Positions 48,230-61,105 of a DNA stretch of 64,000 bases are shown one piece after another. This stretch comes from Pisaster brevispinus. Lineage: Eukaryota; Echinodermata; Asteroidea; Forcipulatida; Asteriidae. Where the stretch lies: contig JAMKCF010000003.1 in NCBI GenBank assembly GCA_023634235.1, positions 9,684,742-9,748,741 on the forward strand. Direction: 5' to 3'. The notes beneath the pieces were generated by a model that did no database searches, was not told the DNA's origin, and saw nothing but the letters and a program-made list of their open reading frames with translations. A program made the position numbers and the translations under genes. How positions within the stretch are numbered: position 1 is the first letter of the stretch; each line of letters starts with the position of its first letter.

Positions 48230-49161
48230 TCAGTGCCTATCACACATTGATGCATGGCATCAAACCAAAATGTCGTCGGCTCATTGATGCATACAAGGTC
48301 GTTAATGGCAATATTTGTATCTTGTTTTGCACATTTGTATGCAAATAATGTTCTTTTAGAAAGTGCATTTAATTCTTTTTTCCCAAACAATTACTTTAGG
48401 GATGACTCTTGATCAATAAACTCCATTTATTAAGAGCTCTAAAATATGTAAAACCAGTTTCATGAAATCCATACAAACGGCACTGTTTGTCCTAAGCGGG
48501 TGATATTCTTTGTAATCCTGCGATGCAAATTATATCATCAATGAAATTCAGTGTGTCTTTATTTATAGTAATATTTAACAAACAAAAGCAATCACCCTGT
48601 ACATCATGTGACTGTTGAATAACTTGATGACATGCAGCTAGAGTTCATGATGACCATGTACTCTCAACGTGTAGACCATGGCCTGAGTGTTGCCTGGTCC
48701 TGACCTTGACAGCCCGTTATAAAGGCTACAGTTGCCGATTAAGAATGTCTAATTGAAGTGCCCTTTACTTGGTGGCCTTGCCCCCTTCAGGATTGACATT
48801 CCTGCATTGTTTGTGCCTCCAGAGTACATGTAGCAAGCTCTCAGGTCATCCCAACATTCGTTTTCATTTTACTTTCCTTTCCCGAATCCCGATACAAACA
48901 AACAATCAGTTGTTTGTAGTTTTGTTGAAGAGGGGAGCAAATGTCAAATACAGTTTTGTGATCCACTCATTTTGCCAGTAGATACAGTCCTTAGGAAAAT
49001 GGGGAAAGAAATGACAAGTCTCCAACCTGACATTAAAATGGTGTAAAATGTCACTGTGTTTTGATACCCTTCAAGGGCATATTTTGTCAAAATCCAAAAA
49101 CTTTCGATGATGTCATACTTCAAATAAATGTTCTGTAAAAATGTGTACAGAGATTTTTTAG

Positions 49162-49515
49162 TTTAAAGGCCCTGTACACTATTGGTAGGATCGAAAAACA
49201 CAAATGTTCACAGATTCACACATAACTTACATGAGTTAAAGTAAGTAATGGTAGAAAGGGTTCCTTAAAATATTTCTGCCTAAAATGCTGTCGTTTCTGA
49301 GAAATGAGTAAAACAACAGTTTTTATCGCGCGTGATAAAAACTCGATGTTTGAAAAAACAGAAAACACATAAGGTCTCTTTTCACTATTTTCTCGTGATC
49401 TCGATGACCAGTTGAACTCAAACTTTCACAGGTTTGTTTGTTCATGCATATGTTGAAGCACACAAAATGTGGACACTGATTTGGAACTGTTACCAAAAGT
49501 GTACAATACCTTTAA
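49162..49515. mobile_element. MITE with TTTAAAGGCCCTGTACACTATTGG end
   Basis: The left end TTTAAAGGCCCTGTACACTA and right end TTACCAAAAGTGTACAATAC then CTTTAA are imperfect inverse copies. The right interior (AACTCAAACTTTCACAGG, ATGCATATGTTGAAGCACAC) matches the fragment at 1994. The outer TTTAAA/TTTAA ends match the 30351 copy, so the two share termini. Confidence 0.65.
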
Positions 49516-52489
49516 CTCCTGAATTTGTATGATATTTAACGAAAGCGGCATTACATTGGACTTTTTGACTGCCAGGAAATTCCTTTTCGGAATGTACAAG
49601 TACAGACCCATTTGTTTTGATGTCCGACGACATCATGTTTCTGATTTCGCTCTGAAAGAGTATCAAATAAACTGACATTTTACACCGTTTTAACGTGAGG
49701 TTAGAGACTTGTAATTTTTGCCCCCACTTTTATGAGGACTCTATCTGTTGGAAAATGAGTGCATCACAAAATTGAATTTGACTTTGGAGCCCCTCTTTAA
49801 AATGGGGCCAAAAAGCTACAACCTACAAATGTTGGCCCAATTTCATAAAGCGTGTGTGCTTACGGAGCAACCCTTCATGCCCTCAGCACAGTGTCTCTTC
49901 CATAAATGCTGCTAACCGCTATTCAAAGCAAGAGTCATGATTACTTGCTGGTGGTTCTGGTTAGCAGATGAGTGACGTAAGAGTACAAATCTATTGTGAA
50001 CACACGCACATGCAGATGCTTAGAAATCGTCTCAATGTTTAGGAAATAAGACTGAAATCTTTACATACATTTTTCTGGTTACAGCACAAAATTCATCTAC
50101 CAGTTAACAGCGTCATTGAGGTCAAACAATTGTGCAAAACTGTCAACCAATGAGAGGTCTTTCTTTGACCTCGGGGCACTGTTTGAGGCTGAGCCCCCAC
50201 CCCCCCCATCACACACAAGGGGTCTATATAGTGCTTATAATGGCACATTAATGCTAGTGAGTTAGAGTGGCAGACACTGTAGGGTAAATTGTTCCAGAGT
50301 TTTGGGGCAGCAGGGGATTTAGGGCACATAGTTTTTTTTTACAGATCTATGGATGATCGGAGGCTTCTGGCTGGCTTTATTCAATTTTACAATTTGTCCT
50401 CATTGCATAGAGAGAGCACAACTGGGGGAAAAGGGGTGTGGCAGGCCCGGGGGCGTGGCTGACAAATCCGTATTTTCTAACTGTTGGGTTTTTGTGTGTG
50501 CATTATGTGTAGTTTACAGAATATAGCTTGATAAAAACATGAACTTTCCGCATCTAGTAGTTATTGAAAGTACATGTAATCCATGCAGTGGAGTATTGGG
50601 AAGGAGACTGGTAGAATTCTGTGTCTACCTGCAAAAAAAGAAGAAGATTTTTTTAGATGACCCTGAGGTAAATGTACATTGTACGTGTACATGACTGGGG
50701 AAGATGGCACCAGCATACACGTACAAACGTCCGTTTTTAATAGTTCTGACTTTGTTGAAGTGAATAAATGTAGAGACAAAGCAAAACTTTAACACTGATG
50801 ATTCTCTTTCTCAGGTCTGAAACTGGGTTCTTGCAAGAGCAAGGCAGTTATTTTCTTTGTAAAGGGCACCTCTATGGGGGAAAACTTAAACTTGTAGTGG
50901 AACAGTTCAAGAGGCACCAAGGCTCATGGAATTCCTTTCCTAGTAAAGTTTGCTTTGCTCCCCTCTTTATCATGTTCTAAAAAAACCAAACAACAACAAC
51001 AACACCCACATTTGATGCATGATAGGTGGCATGGTGACCCCCTCCTATTGTGTATTCATTGTGTTCTGGGTATCTCAGGAGGAAAGGCGTGTTTTAAAGC
51101 GTGGGCGGGGAGGGAAGGGGGCACCCTCTGCCTTATATTGGGCATGGTATTGAACATCAATGTCCTTCTCCTTGGTTCAAGCTGGGCTTCCTATTTGCCA
51201 TGTTTTAAAGAGTTTTGGTTTGCACCCCCCCACCCCCAGTTTGATGTGATTGGGGTTTTTTTTAACGGCAATTTGAACCTTTTGGTTCTAGGAATTTTGT
51301 TTCCTCCTCATTCTTGCGTCCTCCACATTTTGCCTTCGTTCAGGTCCGTTTCATCTTGTGAAATGTGATTTTATATTTTGTGTGTATTTTTGAGAAGGGG
51401 GTGAAAATACATGTAAATAGTAAAAGCAATGGAGGCAATTACATGTACCTCCATTGTCTCCATGAAGTATGCGCATAACCGGTGACCGGGAAAAGATTTT
51501 TCTTTTTTAAGTGGATAATTTCAAACTGCCTTGGAGAGGTTTTGGTGTCCCTTCAGTACAAACCAGAAGCTGACGGTGAATGTGCAATGTACATGTACCA
51601 GCAAATAAAATGTCTTATTTTCTATACTCTACATGCAGTGAGGATTATGCAGTCCTGATACAAATTTTATGGCAGCGATTCCCACGGAATTCAGCGCTTG
51701 TTGTGCTCTGTAAAGCGCGTGATTCCATGGGCAGTAAGCGCAGGACGCTACGGTAAGCTGTGCCGTGAAACCAGGCCCTGGAAGTGACATGGAATCGATG
51801 TCGATGAATGCTTATTTAGGGAAATGGGATTGGATCTTTGGGAAAAATAGAAATCTCTTCACTACCTTTGAAATATATTTATAGGTTTTGGATGATTCTT
51901 GTCGTGTGTAATTTAGGAAGACAGCATTAAGTTCTTGTAATCCTTTGTGGATAGAATCTTCCTCATGTATATTTTTATTGAAAAGTATTTATTCGGGAGG
52001 GGTCTTCGAAATAGATGAACTTATGCATTTTCTTCTGAAATATTCTTTGAAGTTTTCATGACCAATTAACTATAGTAGAATGAAGACGTGTTTTCCTGTT
52101 GTATTCCTTGTGAATATCTTTCTTAAGATATCTGCAATTTGGAAACAGATTTGAAGGAAAGAGTAGAGTCGTTAAATTGTACGTATGAGCACGCGTAGGT
52201 GTGCACAAATACCGCGTCTTTCTTACTTTTTGTCCGCCAGAGCCGGTTGTTTAACATTACAGCGTGAACGTAATTTAAAGCACTTCCCATTTATCTTAAA
52301 AGTGTATCACATGAACAGGAAAGTTAAAGAACATTTTTTCGCAAACTTACAAAACTTGCTCTGAGTGCCAACTTAAGTTACCAATGCTATTAAACCAGTT
52401 GTCACTAAAAACCAAGCCCTGTTATTGCAGAAAAATATAATCTGGTTAGAGCAGAACTTTACATTTTTTTTCTTTCCCTGTCTCGCTCA
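49516..52489. other. Presumed intron with partial repeats
   Basis: It contains a CCCAATTTCATAAAGC half-element near 49836, a GAATTCAGCGCTTGTTGTGC element at 51656-51780 related to the 25515 element, a repeat at 50095-50230 shared with 27760-27895 (AGGTCAAACAAT, then AAGGGGTCTAT), and a GGAGGCAATTACATGTACCT segment at 51430. Confidence 0.4.
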
Positions 52490-53453
52490 CTCTCCTCTTA
52501 TTCTTCGTTTAATGGTGATGGCTTTTCAGATGTCCGTATTGCATCCGATACGTGGCTCTCCAAATTGCCTTAATTTCCTCGACCATCGCAGGACTTTGGA
52601 GAGTTTCTTAACAGGAAGGCAAGACTAATAGCCCCTCGGGGGCCCCTACGGCTTGCTACTTTGAACGCTAAAGACAGGTATAGCATGGCACACCCTATCC
52701 CGTGCTACCATCCATATAGTGTACCTGTCTCCTCACACGCTTACCCGTATAGATCATCGGCCAGAAATTCTGCAAGTGGCCCATCCTAAAATTTCTCATC
52801 CAGTCGGGTCTTAATCATATCGCTTTACGTCAGGCGAATTTCACTGGTGAACGCGATCCTGGGAGTGATACACTCGCCAGTGAGGATATTTAGTAAAACA
52901 AGGTGGCAATTTCTTTGTTGGCTGGTTGAAGCGCACCGTGGACCACGTGACGGCAGCCGAAGACAGATTTACCTACTCGAGCTGAAATGATAGATTTGTT
53001 TGTCGCGGGCCAGGCTGTAAGATGAGCAACCCCTCGTTTGCGGAGAGCGATGATCGTAGATTTGTTTCATTTTTCGGTGTCCACGCTCTTGCACGTATCT
53101 CCCTTTGCCTCTCCTGCGTGGATCCCGGGCTTTTTTGGGGAAATGGTTGAACACGAGTGGGCTTCTAATTACGTCCTATCATCCCTTTTTCACTTTGAGT
53201 GACTGACTAGTCATTCCTTAGTGACGGCACTGTCACTGAGCATCACTGGCAACAGACTCCCGGGGAGTTAAATCGGCGAGTGAACGACTGCACCCAGCCG
53301 TTGGATACAGCCGGCCCTGAATTCTCCACGCTGCTTCGAGACATTGGCTTCATTCAAACTCTAATGTGTTCCTTTTGTGGTCGCCGGATCGTTTGCTGAA
53401 TAGCTGTATGCAAACAATACACAAAAAAGACCAAATACCTCGGACTGAACGTG
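52490..53453 (+). promoter_or_regulatory. CpG-richer block upstream of the 53454 start: candidate promoter and 5' UTR
   Basis: From about 52.5 kb the sequence changes from AT-rich intron to mixed, CpG-containing DNA without recognisable repeats, and this continues to the donor at 53490. ORFs here are short and unconvincing. The most gene-like stretch (near 52500-52628) ends in stop codons with no splice partner I can identify. I read the block as a promoter or conserved regulatory region for the 53454 first exon. No TATA box is obvious. Confidence 0.3.
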
Positions 53454-53490
53454 ATGTTCTATAGGAGACTTTGCAGGGGGTCACGTGTTG
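53454..53490 (+). CDS. Candidate second alternative first coding exon (12 codons, basic N-terminus)
   Basis: The ATG at 53454 opens MFYRRLCRGSRV and the frame meets GTGTTG|GTATGT, a reasonable donor, in phase 1. That fits the acceptor at 61106. An in-frame TGA at 53397-53399 lies upstream. The exon sits at the end of a GC- and CpG-richer block (about 52.5-53.5 kb), unlike the surrounding AT-rich DNA, as expected for a promoter and 5' UTR. An E-box core CACGTG lies inside the exon near its end. If real, it gives an isoform with a short basic N-terminus instead of the acidic one from 7871, and an intron of about 7.6 kb. Support is phase, donor and composition only. Confidence 0.45.
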
Positions 53491-56400
53491 GTATGTATTT
53501 TGTTTTGTTTTCGCCCTTCGCTGATTTTGTCAACTATTGTGAAGTGATCGGTTAAAAAAATGTTTGCATTCATTGGTGGAATTACTGGTGCGTGGAACCT
53601 TGTTGTAACCCGTAAACACAGATAAACATTTGTTTAGTGTTTTTTCAAAATGGAATGTTGAAGGGAGTGGGAAAGTGGGAAGTATTTTGTCTCATTTATT
53701 GAGTTAGTTAGCCTGCCCAAAGGGTTAGCCAAATTTCCATTTGGATGAGTAGACTATTGACTTACATACTCTAGATTTCATAAAACACACCATGAAACAC
53801 ATTCTGTGAAAATTTCGTCAATTTCAGTGTTCGATGGACAATGGTTTAGTGAAAACAACCCAAATTTTGTGCAAAGTTGTATATCAGGCCTGTTACGCTT
53901 GTGGCAATCAAAATCAGCAATGGTGACTTTGGAGTTTTCAAGTGTTATTTCCTCAACTTTGGCTGCATGGTAGACAGGAATATTTCTCTGGAGGATGTGT
54001 ACTGATTTCAACTTCGACTGTAATGCAGTGAGATTTGATTTTGAAAGAAATTAATTTTCTTTTTTCAATAATTACACAATGTAGTAATCCTGCAGTAAGT
54101 AGGTGTGACACGCATTCAAACCGGGGACCAATAACAAAAGAGGACACTGTTGGGAGCTGTTGCCAAAAAGTTAGAGTAGAAACAAAAGAGAGACAATAGG
54201 AGGTCCCCTATTGCAGGTGTTTACTTGTGTGTTTGTGTACAGAATTGACATGGTAGTTTTTCTCTAGTGTTTGGAATGAGAAGGTTGAATTAGTGGAGGG
54301 GTTGATTTGGTTTGTGTTTTGCGGTCGGGAACCAAAAACTGTTTCGGTTGAACTTGCCATTGGTTAATCACTGGCCATTGACCGAAATAGTTATTGGTTA
54401 CAGGTGCAAAAACGCACCCCATATGCTGCAGTAGGTCAGTAGGCTACATCATGTTTGTTGTGACTGATGGAACTTGTACATCACAAGAAGTGTAAGGCCG
54501 TGTCCCAATTGGCAGCTGTGACCATGGTGACTGTGGCTAAGGATGTTGGTAAAGGCGTTAACATGGTGATCCAGCAGCAGCCGCAGCCGTTTATTCAGTA
54601 ACAACCTAATACTCAGAGATGTCCATTCACAATTACAGTTCATCCTAAAGGTTTGGGTCATAGATTGGTGAATACTCCAAAACAAAAAATGACCATAAAA
54701 CTTTACTTTGTAAAAAGCACTGCAGTTGTTGATAGTATAGACTATTTTGAGAAAGGATTCCCTTTAATATGGTTTGGATAATTTTTTCACCCCGAAACAT
54801 TTGGATCTGTGAAACGATTCATGCGTGAATCGCTTCTCAGATTTATGAGGGTTGGTGTTCGTTCTCCGAGATACAGTTGGTACCTGCTGTCACCTCGCTA
54901 AAGTGGGATGGATTTGACATTCTTGTGAAAAAACGTGACAGTGTTTTGCTGTTTTTTCATCAAGCAGACACTGTATTCAGCTGAAACTTTCACAGGGGAA
55001 TTTAATTGTATGTTTCCTTATAATTTGTCCTATTTTTTATCAGCATTATGTGGACATGTTTGTACATGTTTGGAAACGGATCTCGTTATTTCTTATTTTG
55101 GTTTGTTATTTTTTCCCCCTTCTATCTGTCAGTTTGTTTAACGGTCTATATTTTAGAGTGTTGTCTGTACTGTTTGTATCAAGGCCATTTTTAAACTTTG
55201 CCATCATGGTACAGTAGTTTTTATCTGTCTGTCTGTCTGTCTACAAAGTTACTTGTGTATCATAAAGAGTCATTGGTTTTGAAAAGATAGCATTGTACCC
55301 AAGTTTTGTCACTGTTTTGAAGTAAGATTCTTTTTATTGGAGTATGGGGGAACTTGGGTCAGAAATAACCCTGGAACATTTTGACTACAATTTTGTGTAA
55401 TTTTTTGAAACAGGCAAGTTTTTCAGCTGGTCAGCTGATTTGCTCCTTTTTCTTCTTCGTTTTTAGTGCCGTAGAAATCTGAAGTACACTAAATAAAGTT
55501 TTGTGTGGTGGGCAGTTTCCTCTTGTTTTGCAATAATAAAGTTGCATGCCTATTGAAATTGTTTTTCTTCGTGTGTTAAAAGTTGTAAATGGAATAACAA
55601 AATGTACATGTACTATTTCTGTTGTTTAAAACTAAATTTCATAGCTCTAAATTGCTGAATTTCCTTGCTTAAACCTTAAAAAAATGTTTGGGTTGTTCAT
55701 ATTCTATCGTTTTATTTTGCAGTTATTGAGTGTTTTCAATCTTATTGCAGTCCATTCAGAATAATCAACGTTTAAACATTTTGATCTTTCTTTCCAAAGT
55801 TGTTTTGACCCACCCACTTACCCAAAACTTTGATTTTTAAATATTGACTGAGTATTTAATTTACCTTATACGCTCGGGAAAAAAAGCAATGCCTCGAATG
55901 AAGCAGATATTTAAAAGCAAATGCTCTCCCAGCTCGGACGTTTTCAATGGCTTTTCCTGGCTTCTAGCTAGCAACTGTGTAAGAAAAGAGAAAATCCACA
56001 CGATCTCCCTATCATGCGCTGAGCTCGGCTTTCGGAACAAGGCTAACCGATAACACTGGAACTGCACAGACATGATAACCAATCTGGAAGAGGCATCTGT
56101 GTATTTTGTTTTTTTCTCTTAATTTTGTTTTTCTTCGTCTATTATTTGAATTGAACACTGAATTTTGTTTTTCAGTTATTTCTTTTGACCCACCCACATT
56201 TTTGAAAAAAGATTGACATTTTAAAGCATTGCTTATTCTGAATGCCCCCCTGCAGCTTTGTACCGCCCCAAGCAATGTTTTGTATGAATTTCTTACAAAA
56301 TTTGTCTGTTAACCTCAATGGCCTAGCCAGCAAGACCCCTATTAAGGGACAAGCCTGCTGTCCAATTCAAGAAATGTTCATAGTTTGAAGACCCTACAAA

Positions 56401-57360
56401 TCACTGTTGCCTGATACATGTATGTTCCCAAAACATGAACTTTCTTTCGCTGCTTTCACTATTAAAGAAATGTCACCACCAGATTTAATGACAGTTTCAC
56501 AGCTAAGTCATACGGTTTGTTCATGGAAACTGAGATGAAGGGAATATGATACAAACTCTTCCGAAACCAATGCTGTACATTCCCGTTTATGAAAGAAGTT
56601 TGCGCGATAACTGTAGATCTGTGAATAATGTCGGTACAATGATTTGTTTAGTCACAAGTTATCCCTTAAATTTTTAAATAATACGTAAGAGAGGGCGAAC
56701 ATCCATTTCAACTTAGAATGAATGCGTTTGGGTCAGTGGCTGTGCTCATCTGGAGGTTGATGCAAAAGCTTGCCTGAACCATTTGACACAGTATGTCTGT
56801 ATAGTCTGAGGAATTAAAATTTAAACGGTAACTTGTGACAAAAGCATTTCAATCATTGTACTAGACGTTATTAAAACTTACATGCAATTCCCAAATGGCT
56901 TAATGAGGAGGCTGCCCTTCAATAAATTGATTAGAAGGAAAGTATTTAAGATGGAATGTACTCAGCAGGGACACTTTGTAATTAGCAATTTAGCATGAGC
57001 ATAGGTGTACTGTATACATGTGTGTACTAATGCAAAACTGCACTACATGTGTGTAGATTATTTGTATGGTTCACGACTTGCAATGTGGGTGTGCAGCGAG
57101 GATTGCCCGTAACTTTTCAGACTATAGCAAAAAGGTGACTGGTGTTGTCATTGCAATGAAAGTCCACCAGCTTTCCATTTATTTGTGTTAATTTTGATGC
57201 AGTATAAATTAATGTGACAGCAGTAGTTCACGGGAATCTTTTTCTTTGCTGGTCCTCAATGTGCTTTACATGTACAATGTATGTATGTTGCATTTTGTTC
57301 AGCAGATCGCTGTTTAGGGAAAACACTGTCATGGTTTTGTCAATGGGGTGCAGTAGAGGA
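53491..57360. other. Presumed intron between the 53454 exon and the zinc-finger exon, first part
   Basis: AT-rich. It holds the TTGGTACCTGC repeat at 54885-55000 and a CTGT microsatellite near 55216. GACCCACCCAC occurs at 55807 and 56184, followed each time by a TTTGATTTTTAAA- or TTTGAAAAAAGATTG-like segment (related DNA at 58680), which hints at another low-copy repeat. No coding exon was recognised. Confidence 0.4.
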
Positions 57361-57715
57361 GTGCAATGGCCGAGTGGTCTAGTGCACGGGACTCTAGCTC
57401 TGGTGTTGGCCGATTGTGGGTTCAGGTCCTGGTCATGGCACTTGTGTCATTGAGCAAGACACTAAAACTATAATTGCTTCATTCTTTTTATGAGATGTAA
57501 AACTGTAGGTCCCGTGTTGTATAATGCGCGCAAAACAACAGAATTATTAATACGAGAAGGGGTTTGCCGTAGTGTTTCTGGCATACATTGTTCATGCAGT
57601 TGGCTGCACAGAATGCACTGCACTCACCTTGTAACCCTTGTACACAAGTTGCTATCATTAAAATTGGTTGTTCTCATAACTCAAACATAACTGTGCATAC
57701 CTGTCAGTAAAAGAA
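57361..57715 (+). mobile_element. tRNA-derived SINE (family B), third copy
   Basis: Head GTGCAATGGCCGAGTGGTCT, then CGGGACTCTAGCTCTGGTG and the B box GTGGGTTCAGGTCCTGG. The tail has CATTGAGCAAGACACTAAAA, GTAGGTCCCGTGTTGTATAA, AGTGTTTCTGGCA and a CACCTTGTAACCCTTGTACA segment. This is the longest tail of the four family B copies apart from 60640. Confidence 0.65.
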
Positions 57716-58910
57716 GAAGCGCTTAGAGACACCCATAGATAAAACAAAATATAAGAACCAAGTATATTGTTCTCTCACCATAAGAAATAATAACTAACAG
57801 TTATGTTATCATTTTTCCACCAGTAATCTTTAAAACCTCAATACTACATACTTGTCTTTTAATTAGTCTTTTCATTCAGGGATAACAAATTTCAAACTTT
57901 TATGTGAATTGAGACATTTTTACGTCAGCTTGGCCACAGCAAATGCTTTTGTTTTCTTCAGATATAAATAAATCCTTCTCTTTGATCTACTTCTCTAGCG
58001 CTGTGGATACTGTTTTCAGAAGCTCCTTGATATGTATAACTCCGGGCTTGACTAAAACAAAGAAATGTTATCATTTCAACTTTCCTTCAAATTGGGACGC
58101 TAGTTTTCAGAACTTTTTTGTCAGCAGTGACTCTCACCTCAGCTTTCAGTGCACTGTTTTATTTTCGCCCAGATTTATACTCTGACAGGTCTCCAACCAA
58201 CCACAGCAACAAACACCACAGATGCTGTGGGTACCAATGGCTTTTGTCGTGGTTTCCTTTGTAAAGTTCGACTACAAGTTTAGTGCCTTTTACCGAAGCA
58301 AAAATTGCTGCACACCTTCCAGAACGCTGTTCAAGGCCTGTCAGCGGCCATTTGGAATCATCAGTGCTTATAAATGTTTATCTTTTTTTCAATATTGTGG
58401 GTGGATGGGTAAAAAGAAATAGCTGGAAATCGAAATTCAGTTTTCAATTCAAATAATATAACTGTCTGTGCAGTTTCTTTGTTAACGGGCAACCTTGTTT
58501 CGATAGCCAACCGTCGCCCCTGAGGGGAGACGGGGTGTGTTTTCTCTTCTATTTCAACTACAAATTTGCATGCTGGAAGTCAAGGAGAACAATTGTTGCA
58601 TCATTTGAGGCATTCCTTTGTACTTTAGTGTAATTTGGGCATTTTAAATAGTCTGTTAATATTTTAAAAATCAAAATTTGGGGGTGGGGTTGGTCAAAAC
58701 ATTTTCAAAAAAAGATTGAAATTTAAAAAGGTTTATCATTCTGAATGGCCCCTAAAATGTACATGGATACTAACACTTCCTACACAGTATGGGGACGAAC
58801 ACAGTTCTTGGAATTGAGGTTGTAGTGATGGCAAAATCACGTCTGAGGGAAACGGGGAATTCCCATGCATTACCAATTAGCCGGTCGGATGGTTTTTGTT
58901 GTCACAATCT

Positions 58911-59100
58911 GTGCCCAATTTCATAGAGCTGTTCAAGCGGCAAATATTGCTTGACAGTTTTCTAGTTAGCAAAAAATGAGCAGGATACCAGTCACATACA
59001 TGTAATACATAACTGTGTGACAACGTGATGTGGCTTTTGGCTGGTGAGCCTAATTTTGGTGTTCTTAGCTACTTGTTGTGCTTAAGCATTTGAAATTGAT
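58911..59100. mobile_element. CCCAATTTCATAGAGCTGCTTAA family element (copy 6)
   Basis: It begins GTGCCCAATTTCATAGAGCT. The right end is truncated or diverged (TTAAGCATTTGAAATTGATG). The interior keeps AGCAGGATACCAGTCACA and GGCTGGTGAGCC. Confidence 0.55.
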
Positions 59101-59810
59101 GACTGGCTGGCTAATGTATACATGTATGCAGTATATTTGTGTACTTGAATCAGTGCTTGGATGCCTAATATGTACATGTAGGTATATTTGATACAAAGAA
59201 AGAATAGTTTGCGGTTACTGGTTATGTTCAGTATGCCGTTTGTGTAAACCTTTTGTCAACAGGAATTTGTGCTTTGTACTGAAAACAGTTTCAATGTCAA
59301 GTGAAAACAAGATCTACAATGCCTAGGTAACAGTCCTCCTTTACAAAAGGGTGTGGACATAAATAAATAACTCTGACAAAACATGCAGTAAACTCTGTAA
59401 AATTGTTTTGGCCCGAGGCGGAATTTACGCTCACACAAACGTATTGATTGATGAACGGATTATATAGGTTAACAACCTCGGCATGCCTGGGGCTTGCGGA
59501 GGTTGTGTCTGGCTGGAAACTTATGCAATTTGTTGAGACACTCGGTTCTTTAAAGAAACATTTGGTGATAATGAGAAAAAATGTCGTCCTTGAATCATCC
59601 TTTACAGTAGGTGCAATCATTAGGCAATCATAAATGTTTGCAAGACGTTCATTCAAGTCAAGACGCTGCCCGAGTGCAGACTACATGTATGACCGGGCCT
59701 GATGTTTTGTTCTTGCAAGAGCAAGGTCGTTCTTAATTTGGTAAAGGACACCTCGGGGGCATGCAGGCAATTGCCTCTGTTGCCTCCATGAAGTATCAAC
59801 GCCTGCCTAA

Positions 59811-60182
59811 TGCCTTGTTTGCAAAATGGTCAATTTGAGTGCATTACAGTCCATTTCCCAGCAGGCAAGATACTGCTCTCGTTATTTGTGGATGAGAAAT
59901 TTTATATTTTGTACCATAACTGCAGCACAAAATCAAAGAAAAAAACCCAATAGTAACAGGTGAATAAGCTTTAAAAATGTGCTCTCTTTCTTCATATCAA
60001 GTGTTAGGTAAGAATGGTATGTTGAAACCTGCATAAACTGTCTGTAACATTTCATGTTTTCTTCTACTGAGCTATGTGCAATGTAACATGTATGCACAAT
60101 TTGTGCCTGCAGGATGGCAGGATGTCCAGGCTTTGCAGTGCTCTTTTTTTTGTTATTCGTGTGATGTCGTCACATGGGGTTC
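59811..60182 (+). mobile_element. MITE of the GACCATGTAAC family (copy 3, diverged)
   Basis: It shares GCAGGCAAGATACTGCTCTC, TTCTTCATATCAAGTGTT, CACAATTTGTGCCTGCAG, ATGTCCAGGCTTTGCAGTGC and GTGATGTCGTCACATGG with the copies at 3248 and 47936. It carries extra DNA in the middle, and the TIRs are worn. Confidence 0.5.
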
Positions 60183-60639
60183 TGTAGTGTTTTGGTAAAA
60201 AATATCCCTGTATGCTACTGGTATTTTTTATTTCGGGGTTATTCACTGCCAAGTAAATAAAAAAAAAACTCAGCTGGGATAATTTTTTTTTTTAATTCAA
60301 AAGAAAATTGCTAGCAATTTTTTTATTAATTGATATTCAAACCCGCAGAAGGGAAACTAACTTCAAGAAGATGTAAAGAAATGTTGTTGATACTGTTGGC
60401 TACATGTACCATTAGTTGATGAGTGTTACTTGATATCATTAAGCTTGCAGGTTGAAAGCTCCACTTATTATCAGATAATGACCCAAACTATGAGCACATT
60501 AATCAAATTGATAGAATGTGTTATTAAGGTAGTTGAAGATAAAACACTTCAGCATTAAAATGTAAAGCCTGTTTGCTTGAGTGATTCAATGTCTGAAGGG
60601 TTTCTGTGTATGTGAAGAGATTTGCAAATTTCTCAAAGT

Positions 60640-61035
60640 CCAGTGCTCCCGACTCGAGCTCTGGTCTTGTCAGAGTGTGGGTTCAGATCCCGGTCATGGC
60701 ACATGTGTCCCCGAGCAAGACACTTGACCACGATTGCTTGGTCAGTCAGCCGGGATGTTGAGCCCTACATCTCTACATTGTACATTATGTAGGTTGAATG
60801 TGTTGTTTAATCCAGGTAAATAAACCCGGTACACTTATCTATGAGACAGGGTTTGCCCTGGTGTTTCTGGCATGGTTGGCTGGGGATTGTGCTGCAGCAC
60901 CTTGTAAACTCTGACAAGATGCTATATAAGTGGTTCTTATAACTCAAAAATAGCTTACCATACTTGTCCTTAAACAAAGATCACTTTGAGACACAAGTCA
61001 GTTGTGATCAAGCGCTATAAAGATCTTTGTATTAT
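60640..61035 (+). mobile_element. tRNA-derived SINE (family B) ending ~70 bp before the zinc-finger exon
   Basis: The 5' A-box part is missing. It starts near CCGACTCGAGCTCTGGT, has the B box GTGGGTTCAGATCCCGG, and runs through CCCGAGCAAGACACTTGACC, GGGTTTGCCCTGGTGTTTCT and ACTCTGACAAGATGCTATAT to AGCGCTATAAAGATCTTTGT. Only about 70 bp separate its end from the acceptor at 61105, so it directly abuts the branch-point region of the exon. Confidence 0.6.
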
Positions 61036-61105
61036 TGTTATGATTTGAACACATTTTATCTCTGATTAAATTTGTGTATCTTTTTTGTTGTTGCACTCAC
61101 TACAG

